The notes: generated from the sequence alone by a model not told the origin. 49,513 nucleotides of DNA from Opitutaceae bacterium (GCA_030648295.1 JAUSID010000276.1:1-49513); one strand, 5' to 3'; shown: positions 34,485 through 43,096, numbered from the stretch's first letter. Numbers and translations: made by a program.

Positions 34485-35276
34485 GTGGTTCCAGACTCAG
34501 ATTATCGCATCAAGCTGCAGGTGTTCGAAGGCCCGCTCGACCTTCTCCTTTTTCTTATCCGCAAGAACGAACTCGATATCTACGACATCCCGATCGAGTC
34601 CGTGACCCGGCAGTATATCGATGCGCTGCATGGGATGCAGCAGCTGGATCTCGATATCGCGGGCGAATTCTTCGTCATGGCCGCGAGCCTGATGGAAATT
34701 AAAAGCCGGATGCTGCTCCCGAAAGGCCAGCATGCGGTGGATCCCAATGCCGAGGACGACGAGGTCGATCCGCGCTGGGAGCTCGTGCATCAGCTGCTGC
34801 AATACAAGAAGTTCAAGGATGCCGCCGCGAAACTCGCGGAACTGGCCGAGACCCGGCAGAACCTGATGCAGCGGTTCGTCTCCAGCCTTTCGTCCGAGTT
34901 CACCGATCGTCCGCTGAAGAGCGTCGACCGGATCGAGCTCTGGAATGCATTCAACATGGTGCTGCGGCGGCTGGCCGAGAAGCTCGTGGTGGGCGAAATC
35001 CACGACGAGATGGTGACAGTGGCCGACCAGATGGAATGGCTGCTCGCGCGCACCCAGACGGAAAAATCGTTCGTTTTCTCCCATCTTTTCCCGGATGGCG
35101 TCACCCTCCGCCGGCTGGTCGCGACGTTTCTCGCCGTGCTCGAGCTGACCCGGCTCAAGAAGCTGCGGTTGAGGCAGAACGAGGCGTTTTCCGACATCGT
35201 GTGTGAGGCCGTCGATGCCGCCTCCGTGGAAATGCCCCTTGAGTCTGCGCCGGCAGTTCCCACGGTGACCTCGTGA
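34485..35276 (+). CDS. scpA: Segregation and condensation protein A
   Basis: 263 aa from a GTG at 34485. The N-terminal motif FEGPLDLLLFLIRKNELDIY is diagnostic for ScpA, the kleisin subunit that joins SMC heads with ScpB in chromosome condensation. The middle is acidic and variable; the C-terminal winged helix (KSFVFSHLFPDGVTLRRLV, TFLAVLELTRLKKLRL) is present. The stop overlaps the next gene (GTGA). No smc or scpB gene is in the window. Confidence 0.95.
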   Translation: MVPDSDYRIKLQVFEGPLDLLLFLIRKNELDIYDIPIESVTRQYIDALHGMQQLDLDIAGEFFVMAASLMEIKSRMLLPKGQHAVDPNAEDDEVDPRWELVHQLLQYKKFKDAAAKLAELAETRQNLMQRFVSSLSSEFTDRPLKSVDRIELWNAFNMVLRRLAEKLVVGEIHDEMVTVADQMEWLLARTQTEKSFVFSHLFPDGVTLRRLVATFLAVLELTRLKKLRLRQNEAFSDIVCEAVDAASVEMPLESAPAVPTVTS

Positions 35277-35524
35277 TTAAGAAGAAAAAGAAAACCGCCC
35301 CGCGTGCCGGCCTGCTTGGCATCGGTCTCGATCACGAGGACGGGCACAAGCGCATCACCACCGGCGAACAATTCGCGATCGTCGGCGGATCGGAAAACAC
35401 GCACGAGCGGATGACCGAGACGGCGGTCAAGACCTTCGAGGAGTTGAAGAATCGCCGCAAAGAGCTGCATCAGGTTGAACCTGACGAACTGGCGGAGATC
35501 CTCGCGAAATCGACGCCGCGCTGA
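35273..35524 (+). CDS. Small basic-acidic conserved-type protein after scpA
   Basis: 83 aa from a GTG overlapping the scpA stop. A lysine-rich start (VIKKKKKTAPRAG) is followed by LLGIGLDHEDGHKRITTGEQF and a helical C-terminus (MTETAVKTFEELKNRRKEL). It has no membrane segment. Translational coupling to scpA suggests a related or chaperone-like role. No family was recognised. Confidence 0.75.
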   Translation: MIKKKKKTAPRAGLLGIGLDHEDGHKRITTGEQFAIVGGSENTHERMTETAVKTFEELKNRRKELHQVEPDELAEILAKSTPR

Positions 35525-35539
35525 AGGCGCGCTTTGGCC

Positions 35540-35683
35540 ATGAGCGAACGGTCGTCGAAGGAGGGCGCGCCCGGCGCCGGCAAAGCGGGGCCAGACGAGC
35601 TGCCGTCGTGGGCGGTCGGAATATGTGGGGTCGCAGCAGTTGCTTCCGTGCTGTTTTCCATTCTCTTGTTTCTGAACCGCTAA
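35540..35683 (+). CDS. Short single-pass membrane protein
   Basis: 47 aa: a hydrophilic Ser/Gly/Lys-rich head, then WAVGICGVAAVASVLFSILL, a clear membrane helix, ending LNR. It starts 15 bp after the previous stop and ends 5 bp before thioredoxin, so the three are probably one transcript. It is a small protein easily missed; support is positional and compositional. Confidence 0.6.
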   Translation: MSERSSKEGAPGAGKAGPDELPSWAVGICGVAAVASVLFSILLFLNR

Positions 35684-35688
35684 TTCAC

Positions 35689-36021
35689 ATGTCCGAAAAG
35701 ATTGCCAACCTCACCACCGAGTCGTTCAAGACGACAGTCAACTCCTCCACGACGCCCGTGCTCGTGGATTTCTGGGCGCCGTGGTGCGGCCCGTGCAAGG
35801 CGATCGCGCCCGTGCTCGAGGAGCTGGCCACCGAACTCGATGGCAAGCTTAAGATCGCCAAGGTGAACATCGACGACAACGAGGGCGTGGCGGCGGAATT
35901 CGGCGTGCGAGCGATTCCCACGATGATCCTTTTCAAGGGCGGCCAGGTGGCCGAGACGCTCGTTGGCATGATGCCGAAAGCGGCGTTGAAGGCGAAGCTC
36001 GTCGCGCACGTCGGAGCCTAG
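35689..36021 (+). CDS. trxA: Thioredoxin
   Basis: 110 aa, the standard thioredoxin size. The active site is WCGPC in VDFWAPWCGPCKAIAPVLEE, and the cis-Pro is in VRAIPTMILFKGG. It reduces cytoplasmic disulfides with thioredoxin reductase. I chose the ATG at 35689 (MSEKIANLTTESF) as in other thioredoxins. It is followed by a REP-like inverted pair. Confidence 0.96.
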   Translation: MSEKIANLTTESFKTTVNSSTTPVLVDFWAPWCGPCKAIAPVLEELATELDGKLKIAKVNIDDNEGVAAEFGVRAIPTMILFKGGQVAETLVGMMPKAALKAKLVAHVGA

Positions 36022-36123
36022 CCCTGGCAGCGCGACCGCCCCCGGTCGCTTCTGCAAATAATACCGCATGCGCCGCGGCGCTGATCGCATCCGCGTTTGC
36101 GACCGAGGGCGGTCGCGCTCCCA
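36022..36123. repeat. REP-like inverted pair between trxA and menA
   Basis: The left unit CCCTGGCAGC plus hairpin GCGACCG-CCCC-CGGTCGC (to 36049) faces hairpin GCGACCG-AGGG-CGGTCGC plus GCTCCCA (36099-36123). Stem sequence differs from the units at 8258 and 23132, but the 'TGGGAGC' head and the 7-bp stem are kept. It fills the space between two convergent genes and may terminate both. Confidence 0.72.
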
Positions 36124-36132
36124 ACCGAGCCG

Positions 36133-37020
36133 CTACTGAGCCAACCCGAGCGCGAACAGCACGGCGTAGGCCGCCACGAGTTTTCCCGTGTCGCCCAGCA
36201 ACGCAATCAGTTCACCGGGCGTTGTGCTTTGGCGCAGCCGCCGCACGTGCGACCACCCGATGGGTGCAAGCACCAGAGGCAGCAGGCACCACGGGCGAAA
36301 CCCGCGCGCCAGCATCGCAATCGGGATGGAGAGCGCGATGAGCAATGACAGCGCAAACTGCGCGCGTGCGGCGCCGCGACCGAAGCGGACCACGAGTGTG
36401 CGCTTGCCCGCCGCCGCATCGGTGTCCGCGTCGCGATAATTGTTCACCACCAGGATATTCGTGGCGAGCAGTCCAACCGGGATCGCAGCCAGCAGCGCGT
36501 CGCCCGTCACGCCTCCCACCTGCACGAAGTAGGTTGCGGTAACGGCGACGAGCCCGAAGAAGACGAACACAAAAACATCTCCGAGCCCGTGGTAACCGAG
36601 CGGCCACGGTCCGCCGGTGTAGGTGATGCCACACGCGATACTCGCGATGCCGATCGCAATCAGCCACGGCCCGCCCCATGCGACCAGCCCAAGTCCCGCG
36701 GTGAATGCCGCCGCGAACGTAACGATCATCGCGCCCCTCATGGTGGCCGCCGGAATCAGCCCGGCCGCGACCGCGCGGCGCGGGCCCACCCGAGCCGCGG
36801 TGTCCGCGCCATGCACGAAGTCGTAATAGTCGTTCGCGAAGTTGGTGCCGATTTGGATCAGCAACGCGAACGTGAGGCAGAGCGCCGCGGCACCGGCGTC
36901 GAACCGGCCGTCGTGCGCCGCGAGCGCCGAGCCGACGATGACGGGCGCGATCGCCGCCGGCAACGTGCGCGGCCGCGCGGCCGACAGCCAGACTTTCAGG
37001 CGCGAGTGGTCCACGGTCAC
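36133..37020 (-). CDS. menA: 1,4-dihydroxy-2-naphthoate polyprenyltransferase
   Basis: 295 aa from a GTG at 37020. Motifs of the UbiA superfamily MenA branch are clear: NFANDYYDFVHGAD, with the Asp-rich site, RVGPRRAVAAGLI, and NNYRDADTDAAAGKRTLVV. About nine membrane segments. It attaches a polyprenyl tail to DHNA in menaquinone synthesis, so the cell uses menaquinone as respiratory quinone. The start overlaps the stop of the upstream membrane protein (GTGA). Confidence 0.93.
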   Translation of the reverse strand: MTVDHSRLKVWLSAARPRTLPAAIAPVIVGSALAAHDGRFDAGAAALCLTFALLIQIGTNFANDYYDFVHGADTAARVGPRRAVAAGLIPAATMRGAMIVTFAAAFTAGLGLVAWGGPWLIAIGIASIACGITYTGGPWPLGYHGLGDVFVFVFFGLVAVTATYFVQVGGVTGDALLAAIPVGLLATNILVVNNYRDADTDAAAGKRTLVVRFGRGAARAQFALSLLIALSIPIAMLARGFRPWCLLPLVLAPIGWSHVRRLRQSTTPGELIALLGDTGKLVAAYAVLFALGLAQ

Positions 37021-37724
37021 ATTTTTCGCATGTGCGCGCCCTTGCGCGTGAACACACCCAGCCGCCGGCCCGTCATCAGACTGAGCAGCACCGGCAGGAA
37101 ACAAAACAGCGCCGCGGCGATGACGAAGCGGAAGTTGACCGCGGGCGCGAAGCGGTAATTGGCGGCCTTGAACAGCAGGCCAAACGCGGCCAGCAAAAGC
37201 GCATACACCGTGAGGAACGCCTGCGCGTTGTTGAACACTGAGTTCACGCCCCAGACGAAAATGAAGGCAAACAGCGCCGACCAATACCCGCAGAGTATGA
37301 CGGAAAGGCCGGCGAGGAAAAAAACCGGCGCGAAAAATGTCACGCGCCGGTGCTCGTAGCGCAGGGTCTGGAGCAGCACGCCGACCAGGAGCACTGCGAT
37401 TTTGACCACCAACACCTCCTGCGTGACGAACCGGGTGGCGCCCGCGGCAGCAGCGAGAGCGGGTTGAACCTGGTATCCACCGATGATGACAAGTGCGCCC
37501 GTGGCGGCGCGGAGCAGGTCAAGATAGTTTCGCGCCTTCGTGAACTCGGCCCGGAAGCTCAGCCGCAGATCGCCCGACTCCTGGCGGTTCCATGGTTCCT
37601 GTTTCCACGCGCCACCGGAATTACGACGACGTCGACGGCCGAGAATTGCGCCGAACCGCATCCAAGGCCGCGGAATCCAAAGCAACAGAAGCCCGAGGAG
37701 AAAAACCGGAACGTTGATGGCCAT
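37017..37724 (-). CDS. Multi-pass membrane protein, paralogue A
   Basis: 235 aa, about five to six membrane segments. Conserved with the next gene: LGLLLLW.PR..MR.GA at the N-terminus, SF..EFTK.RNY.DLLRAA near 60-70, RL.FFAPVFFLAGLSV-type (here RVTFFAPVFFLAGLSVILCG) and RRLGVFTRK near the C-terminus. The family was not recognised. It is translationally coupled to menA, so a role in quinone or membrane biogenesis is possible. Confidence 0.8.
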   Translation of the reverse strand: MAINVPVFLLGLLLLWIPRPWMRFGAILGRRRRRNSGGAWKQEPWNRQESGDLRLSFRAEFTKARNYLDLLRAATGALVIIGGYQVQPALAAAAGATRFVTQEVLVVKIAVLLVGVLLQTLRYEHRRVTFFAPVFFLAGLSVILCGYWSALFAFIFVWGVNSVFNNAQAFLTVYALLLAAFGLLFKAANYRFAPAVNFRFVIAAALFCFLPVLLSLMTGRRLGVFTRKGAHMRKM

Positions 37725-37843
37725 GCCCTGGCGCGAGCAAGCAGATGCCGCGCAATCGTGTCAAAGTTTCGCCACCCTCGCACTCGCGGCGGGCCGGCAA
37801 AGCAAATTCCGTGAGTCCACCATTACGGGAAAAAATCGGCCGC

Positions 37844-38527
37844 TCACCCGGTGCGCACGTGCGTGGGCTTGCGGGTGAACACGCCGAGCCGCCGGCGCGT
37901 CAGCAAGCTGAGCATCACCGGAACCAGGCAAAGAACCGCCGCACCAAGAATGAGCCGTACATCGACGTCGCGAAACAGATAGCCGAATAACGCCATGAGC
38001 ACGCCGTAGCCGGCGAGAAAACCATGCGCGCTCTTGAACATCGGATTCACGGCCCATACGAGGATGAAGGCGAAGAGCGCGGCCCAGTGGCCGCAGAGGC
38101 TGACTGAGAGACCGGCGAGAAAAAAAACGGGCGCAAAAAAGCTCAGCCGCCTGTTCTCGATGCGCATCGTCTGGATCAGCACCGCGACGAGCAGGATGAG
38201 CAATTTCACCCCGAGCACCTGTTGCATCAGCATTCGGTTGCTGCCCGACGCCGCCGAAATGGCGGGCTGGATACCGAGGCCGCCGACAATCACGAGCGAG
38301 CCGGCGGCGGCGCGCAGCAAATCCGAGTAATTCCGGCCCTTGGTGAATTCGAGCAGGAAGCTCAGCCGCGGGTCACCCGGTTCCTGCGTGTTCCAAGGTT
38401 CGCTCTTCCATTTTGCCGGCGCTGAACTCGCGCGATGCCGCCGGACAACCGCGCCCAGCCGCATCAGCTGGCGCGGAAACCAGAGCAGGAGCAATCCGAG
38501 CAAGAGCGGCGCCAGATCAAAGAGCAT
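37844..38527 (-). CDS. Multi-pass membrane protein, paralogue B
   Basis: 227 aa, a tandem paralogue of the gene at 37017-37724 with the same topology and landmarks (RLSFFAPVFFLAGLSVSLCG, LTRRRLGVFTRK). It starts 227 bp after a gene on the same strand and lies 119 bp before the paralogue. The function is unknown. Tandem duplication next to menA is the only contextual clue. Confidence 0.8.
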   Translation of the reverse strand: MLFDLAPLLLGLLLLWFPRQLMRLGAVVRRHRASSAPAKWKSEPWNTQEPGDPRLSFLLEFTKGRNYSDLLRAAAGSLVIVGGLGIQPAISAASGSNRMLMQQVLGVKLLILLVAVLIQTMRIENRRLSFFAPVFFLAGLSVSLCGHWAALFAFILVWAVNPMFKSAHGFLAGYGVLMALFGYLFRDVDVRLILGAAVLCLVPVMLSLLTRRRLGVFTRKPTHVRTG

Positions 38528-38583
38528 GCAGTTTTGGCTGGAGCAAGCACGGCGCGTGCGGGCGTGTCAAATGGACGGAAAAT

Positions 38584-38675
38584 GAAAGTGAAGGTGAGAG
38601 TGAAATGGAAAGTGAAAGTGAAGGTAAAGGTGAAGGTGAACGTGAGAGTGGGAAGGGAGAAGGGAGTGAGGGAGT
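38584..38675. repeat. Hexamer array (GARRGT)
   Basis: About 15 units such as GAAAGT, GAAGGT, GAGAGT and GAACGT run with period 6 and decay towards the right into GGGAGT/GAGGGA. It lies upstream of paralogue B, 57 bp from its start, and so in its presumed promoter region. Confidence 0.75.
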
Positions 38676-38682
38676 AAGGGGA

Positions 38683-38715
38683 AGCGTAGCAGCCGAGGTG
38701 ACGAGGCTGGGATTT
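38683..38715. repeat. Dispersed repeat GTAGCAGCCGRGGTRACGAG, copy 2
   Basis: GTAGCAGCCGAGGTGACGAG followed by GCTGGGATT, matching the copy at 24166-24196 except for two transitions and one insertion. Directly adjoins the hexamer array. Confidence 0.55.
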
Positions 38716-38754
38716 CGTTCCACCCCTCACCTATGGCGTGCGGCACGCACTCAC

Positions 38755-39537
38755 TCATCGTGTTGGCGGCCGATAGGCGCGCTCCGGCGGGACGCCGAGC
38801 TGGCGCTCGAGATCGCGAATCCGGCCGAGCACTACATCAGCCGCCGCTCCCTCGTCCCCCGGCGGCAGCGACGGATGTAGCCGCACCAGCCATGCCAGCG
38901 CCTCTTCCGGTCGGCCGCTGCGCCGCAGCAATTCCGCATGCAACCGGGCGGCATAGTACGGACCGTGCGGCTCCTCATAGGCGCGCCGATAACTTCCCGC
39001 CGCCGCGGCGACATCGCCGAGCCGGTTCAGCTCGATGTTCGCCCGCTCGACCCAGAGGTCGGGATTGTGCGGATGGAACTCCATCGCCGCCTGGAGGTGC
39101 ACCAGTGCGAGCCGCGCCTGTTCGTGATTGATCCGCTGCTGGATTGCTTCGGGCACCACATCGTAGCCGCCCTCCGTCTGGATTCGCCACGCGGCGAGGT
39201 CATAGGCAATCATCCGCGCGCCATTGATCCAAAAATAAGCCGGACGTGGATCCACGGCGGTGACGAGGTGGGCCAGCGCATCGGTGGCGGCGAGTTCCTG
39301 CCGCTCCCAGACGGCATAGAGCCGGATCCAAATGCCATCGGCGACGAGGGCGCGAAATCCCCCGAGCAGCGCGAGCGTCGCCCCCTGCCGCGCCGCCGCC
39401 GCGGTCGAGCGCAGCTGCAACGCGGGTTGGCGCGAGCGGAACTGCGACCATGCGGGATCGACCACGCGGCCGAGACCGATGCCGGCCACCGCCAGCACGC
39501 CGATGATCACCACGAGCGTCAGCGCCCTAGATTTCAC
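38755..39537 (-). CDS. Membrane-anchored TPR-like protein of the ABC-2 operon
   Basis: 260 aa from a GTG at 39537, which opens a membrane anchor (LTLVVIIGVLAVAGIGLGRV); the longer frame upstream is antisense to the permease and is rejected. The rest is helical: GGFRALVADGIWIRLYAVWE, YFWINGARMIAYDLA, then TPR-like repeats (LVHLQAAMEFHPHNPDLWVE, AGSYRRAYEEP). It overlaps the permease gene by 11 bp. It probably faces the periplasm and works with the transporter. No specific family name is claimed. Confidence 0.78.
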   Translation of the reverse strand: MKSRALTLVVIIGVLAVAGIGLGRVVDPAWSQFRSRQPALQLRSTAAAARQGATLALLGGFRALVADGIWIRLYAVWERQELAATDALAHLVTAVDPRPAYFWINGARMIAYDLAAWRIQTEGGYDVVPEAIQQRINHEQARLALVHLQAAMEFHPHNPDLWVERANIELNRLGDVAAAAGSYRRAYEEPHGPYYAARLHAELLRRSGRPEEALAWLVRLHPSLPPGDEGAAADVVLGRIRDLERQLGVPPERAYRPPTR

Positions 39538-40363
39538 GTTTCCGAAAACTGAATACGGCGAGCGCCGCCGCGGCCGCGGCATAGCCGAGCGCATAGACCG
39601 CCACGAGCGCGACCTGCATCGCCCCCGGGGCATCGGCCGGCGCGATCGAGTCCGCCAGCGTGAACACCTGGAAATTCGGAAATACCGAGGCGAGGGCGCG
39701 ACCCGCGATGCGGCCCACGGTCGCCGGACCGCGGATATACGCGTCCTGGGCGAGATACTGGAGGTGGCAGATGACCAGGATGCAAAATCCCGCGATGACG
39801 GTGAACAGCTGCGTCTGCGCGAAGCTCGCCACGAGCAGCGCAAATGCCGCAAGCACGGTCAGCTTCAGCCACTGGAGCCCGCCCGCGAGCAGCACGTTCG
39901 TGTAGCTCACCACGCGGCCCCGCGCGAAGTTGTCGGGAAATTCCGCCATCAGCTGGGTCTCGCGCGACCACAGCACCGCGATCAACAACCCGGTGAGCAG
40001 CGCGCAAAACACGGCGGCCACGGCCGCCAGCCCGAGGAATTTTCCGAGGATGAATTCCGTCCTCCACACCGGCTTGGCCAGAAGCGTGAGCACCGTGCGG
40101 TTCTCGATCTCACTGAAGAACAGCTGGGCCGTGGCGGAGATCGTCAAGGCCGCCCCGAAAAACGTCATCGCACCGAATCCGCAGTCGGCGAGAAACTTCA
40201 ATTCCGGCGCGCCGAAATTGAAATCGCGAAACCAGCGCGCGCCGAGCACGAGTCCGAGCGCCAGAATGAGGAGAACGTGAAAAAGTTTTTGCCGCGCTGC
40301 CTCGAGCAGCGTGTTGTGGGCAATCAGCAGCGCCCGGCCGGGGGAAAAAGGGACCATGGTCAT
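39527..40363 (-). CDS. ABC-2 type permease (NosY-like)
   Basis: 278 aa, about six membrane segments. The pattern RALLIAHNTLLEAARQKLFH, GAALTISATAQLFFSEIENR and VLTLLAKPVWRTEFILGKFLG is typical of the NosY/ABC-2 permeases described as acting in multi-copper enzyme maturation. The start is the ATG at 40363 (or 40357). It follows the ATPase gene by 142 bp and overlaps the downstream TPR-like gene. The substrate is unknown. Confidence 0.85.
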   Translation of the reverse strand: MTMVPFSPGRALLIAHNTLLEAARQKLFHVLLILALGLVLGARWFRDFNFGAPELKFLADCGFGAMTFFGAALTISATAQLFFSEIENRTVLTLLAKPVWRTEFILGKFLGLAAVAAVFCALLTGLLIAVLWSRETQLMAEFPDNFARGRVVSYTNVLLAGGLQWLKLTVLAAFALLVASFAQTQLFTVIAGFCILVICHLQYLAQDAYIRGPATVGRIAGRALASVFPNFQVFTLADSIAPADAPGAMQVALVAVYALGYAAAAAALAVFSFRKREI

Positions 40364-40505
40364 CGGGGCGCACCTCGGAATCGACGATCGTCCGGAGTGG
40401 CATGGTCATCCTGCCCATGCCGGCAGATTTTCAAAACCCACCGGCGAAACGCGCGTGCCACGCGCAAGCCGCTTCGCGCTCCACCCCAATCCTCGGGATG
40501 CGCCC

Positions 40506-41438
40506 TCATGATCGATTCGTCCCTCCGCCATCCGTCTCGCGAGGTTCCACCGGTGCGCTCGCGCCAGCCTTCCCCACCCGTTCGACAAAGATCCGATCGA
40601 GCCGGGCGCGCGGTGTCTCCACTGATTCCAGGACGCGCCCGCGCGCGGCCAGCCACGCACGCAGTTCCTCGAGTTCAGCCGCCGGCAGCTTTTCCACCAC
40701 GAGCGCCTGGCGATCGGCGCGGCCAACGAGATCGCGCACCGCGCCTTCCACAATCAGCCGGCCTCGATCGAGAATCGCCACGCGATCACAAATGTCCTCG
40801 ATCTGCCCAAGCAGGTGCGACGTGATCAGCACGGTCTTTCCCTCCCCCTTCAGCCGCAGGATCAATTCGGAAATCGCCGCCGCACCCACGGGATCAACTC
40901 CCGCGGTCGGCTCATCCAGAATCAGCAGCCGCGGATTGTGCACCAGCGCCTGCGCGAGTCCGATCCGTTGCAGCATGCCCTTCGAGTAGGTGCCGACGCG
41001 CCGCTCCGCCGCCTCGGCCAGCCCGACCAGCTGCACCACGTCTCGCACGCGGCGCTCCATCGCGGCGCCGCGCAGTCCGCAAAGACGGCCGTAGAAGCGC
41101 ACCAGTTCGGTACCCGACAGGTAGCGATAAAAATACGGCGACTCCGGCAGGTAACCGACGTCGCGGCGCGCCTCGACCTTCGCGCAATCGATCCCGAAGA
41201 CGCGGCCCTCACCCGCGGTGGGCTCGAGCAACCCCAGCAGTACCTTGATCGTGGTGCTCTTGCCCGACCCGTTCGGCCCGAGCAACCCGTAGATTTCACC
41301 GGCATTGATTCGCAGATCGAGGTGGTCGACGGCACGCAGCTTCAGGCCGCGGAGTCCGACGGCGAAGTCCTTGACCAGCCCGCGCAGCTCGACCGCGGGG
41401 GGATTTGCCGGGGCGGGCTCGGAATTTCGTGACGACAT
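40506..41438 (-). CDS. ABC-2 type transporter ATPase (NosF/GldA-like)
   Basis: 310 aa. Walker A LLGPNGSGKST, Q-loop LPESPYFYRYLSG, signature TYSKGMLQRIGLAQA (a degenerate YSKGM form common in this class), Walker B LLILDEPTAGVDP and the switch His in TSHLLGQIED. The C-terminal extension of about 80 residues is usual for the CcmA/NosF type. The start at 41438 is the ATG nearest the domain. It works with the following permease. Confidence 0.9.
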   Translation of the reverse strand: MSSRNSEPAPANPPAVELRGLVKDFAVGLRGLKLRAVDHLDLRINAGEIYGLLGPNGSGKSTTIKVLLGLLEPTAGEGRVFGIDCAKVEARRDVGYLPESPYFYRYLSGTELVRFYGRLCGLRGAAMERRVRDVVQLVGLAEAAERRVGTYSKGMLQRIGLAQALVHNPRLLILDEPTAGVDPVGAAAISELILRLKGEGKTVLITSHLLGQIEDICDRVAILDRGRLIVEGAVRDLVGRADRQALVVEKLPAAELEELRAWLAARGRVLESVETPRARLDRIFVERVGKAGASAPVEPRETDGGGTNRS

Positions 41439-41508
41439 GAAATTATTTGGGCGAACGGACGGGCGCTCTCGGCTAATTCGCCAAGGTCGGTATTCGCGCG
41501 GCGAAAAC

Positions 41509-41784
41509 CTACTTGATCGTGAACCCAATCAATTGCGCGGGTCGCACGCGACCATTGCGTTCCACTTTGCGGATGAAGCCGTGCATCTTTTCCTGTAACG
41601 CATCGACGAACGCATTCACTTCGTCGCGCGCGCCTTCGGCCTCGAGCTGCACGCGGCCGTCGGCGAGGTTGCTCACGAATCCCGTCACCTCGTAGCCGCG
41701 CGCCACCTGCAGGACAGAGTACCGAAACCCAACGCCTTGCACATGGCCGGTGAAAAAAACGGTCTCGTGATGCACGTCTGCCAT
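41509..41784 (-). CDS. acyP: Acylphosphatase
   Basis: 91 aa, the normal size. The phosphate-binding loop and catalytic Arg are in FTGHVQGVGFRYSVLQVAR, and the catalytic Asn is in VTGFVSNLADGRVQLEAEG. It hydrolyses acyl phosphates such as 1,3-bisphosphoglycerate. It lies 70 bp upstream of the ABC ATPase gene on the same strand. Confidence 0.95.
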   Translation of the reverse strand: MADVHHETVFFTGHVQGVGFRYSVLQVARGYEVTGFVSNLADGRVQLEAEGARDEVNAFVDALQEKMHGFIRKVERNGRVRPAQLIGFTIK

Positions 41785-41982
41785 TGGGGCCGGCGAACGT
41801 AGGCAGCCGGCTGCGGCGCATCAACCCGCAAAACGCCCGGCCGGCGATGACGCGCCATGGCAGGTGCCGCGAGCAACGCCGTTTGCAAAAGCAGTGAAAA
41901 ACTGCCCGCCGCCGGGCTCTAACGGGTGGCCGGGTTTTTATTTGCATTTGAGACCCCGCGCCACTCAGTTTCCGCCGCAGCG

Positions 41983-42666
41983 ATGAGCAACTTCGATTCT
42001 GACAGCGGCTCGGAAGGCGAGTGGGAGGATCGCGGCGAACTGGCGTGGAACGAGTTCGATTGGGAACGCTATTTGCGCGAGCAGGACGAGGCGATCACGC
42101 GCTACTTGCGCTTCTACGAGACGTGTAAGAACAGCCCGGATCGGATCGATGCTGTCGCCGAAAAAATGGGCTGGGGCCAGGACGACTGGGCCGACGACGA
42201 TGCGAGCGACAGCGACGACGCCGCCGAGGACGACGAAGACAATTTCGACGAGAAAGAGGACGTCTACACGCTGCACAAGAATCCGATTTTCATTTCGACC
42301 AAGGCGATTTACCTCGGGCTGCAGCGTTCCTGGCAGGCGGTCGCGTCCGAACCGGCGCGTGTGCCACAGCCGCTCGCGGTGGCGCTGCTCGGCTCGATCC
42401 ATCGCGGCGAGGAAGTGGCGGTGCAGGCGATCCACGCGCTGGATTTTGGGGACTATGCGATGGCCGTGAGCCTCTTCAAACGCGCGCTGAGCGAGTTGAA
42501 TGCATCGCTCGCCCTGGTGAACGGAGATGCCGCGCTGCGTTACCGGCATGTGGCAGGCTGGCGCGAAGACGCGCTGCCGCGAATCTTCGATCTGCGGGAA
42601 ATCTGGCTGCGCGTGATCGCCGAGTGTCGCGAGGAACTGGAGCGGCCGATCGACGAAGAGGAATAG
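41983..42666 (+). CDS. Acidic protein of unknown function
   Basis: 227 aa from the ATG at 41983 (MSNFDSDSGSEGEWEDRGEL). A very acidic, disordered stretch at about 70-105 (DDWADDDASDSDDAAEDDED) separates a short N-terminal helix region from a helical C-terminal domain (FISTKAIYLGLQRSWQAVAS, HRGEEVAVQAIHALDFGDYA). No signal peptide. The C-terminal part resembles HEPN- or four-helix-type folds only loosely. It stands alone upstream of the tRNA. Confidence 0.75.
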   Translation: MSNFDSDSGSEGEWEDRGELAWNEFDWERYLREQDEAITRYLRFYETCKNSPDRIDAVAEKMGWGQDDWADDDASDSDDAAEDDEDNFDEKEDVYTLHKNPIFISTKAIYLGLQRSWQAVASEPARVPQPLAVALLGSIHRGEEVAVQAIHALDFGDYAMAVSLFKRALSELNASLALVNGDAALRYRHVAGWREDALPRIFDLREIWLRVIAECREELERPIDEEE

Positions 42667-42893
42667 CCGCCCGTCGGGCGTGCGCGGTGGCCGAGGTACC
42701 CGGCGACCATTTTCTGCGCATCCATCATCCCCGTTCCGACGGGCGGCTGGATCGCGCTGCGCGCGACTCGGAGTCTTCGTCGGAACGCCGGGTCACCCCT
42801 CGGGGAAGGCCCCCCACCCTTGGGGGCGGACCGAAATGAAATCCGGCCTTGCACTTTCATTGGACGGCGATTCGCTCGCCAGACTCTGGATTT

Positions 42894-42987
42894 GGAGAGA
42901 TGGCTGAGTGGTCGAAAGCGGTGGTTTGCTAAACCATTGTAGGGGTTTAAATCCCTACCGGGGGTTCGAATCCCCCTCTCTCCGCCA
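42894..42987 (+). tRNA. tRNA-Ser (GCT), CCA encoded
   Basis: Acceptor arms GGAGAGA and TCTCTCC pair perfectly, with discriminator G and encoded CCA. The anticodon loop TTGCTAA has GCT at 42928-42930. There is a long variable arm (GTAGGGGTTTAAATCCCTAC) as in type-II tRNAs, and the T arm GGGGG-TTCGAAT-CCCCC is complete. It reads AGC/AGU serine codons. Confidence 0.97.
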
Positions 42988-42988
42988 G

Positions 42989-43011
42989 TCCGTTTTCATA
43001 GGTAAAACGGA
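42989..43011. terminator. Hairpin just after tRNA-Ser
   Basis: TCCGTTTT-CATAGGT-AAAACGGA is an 8-bp stem starting two bases after the CCA. It has no following T-run. It may end the tRNA transcript or be part of an attachment region for DNA inserted at the tRNA. Confidence 0.35.
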
Positions 43012-43096
43012 AGAATCGGCAAAGCTGGGCAGAATCCACCGGACGCTTACGGGACGGATAGGGTTCAGAAAAGGTCCGGTCCACCCATTGTGGACG

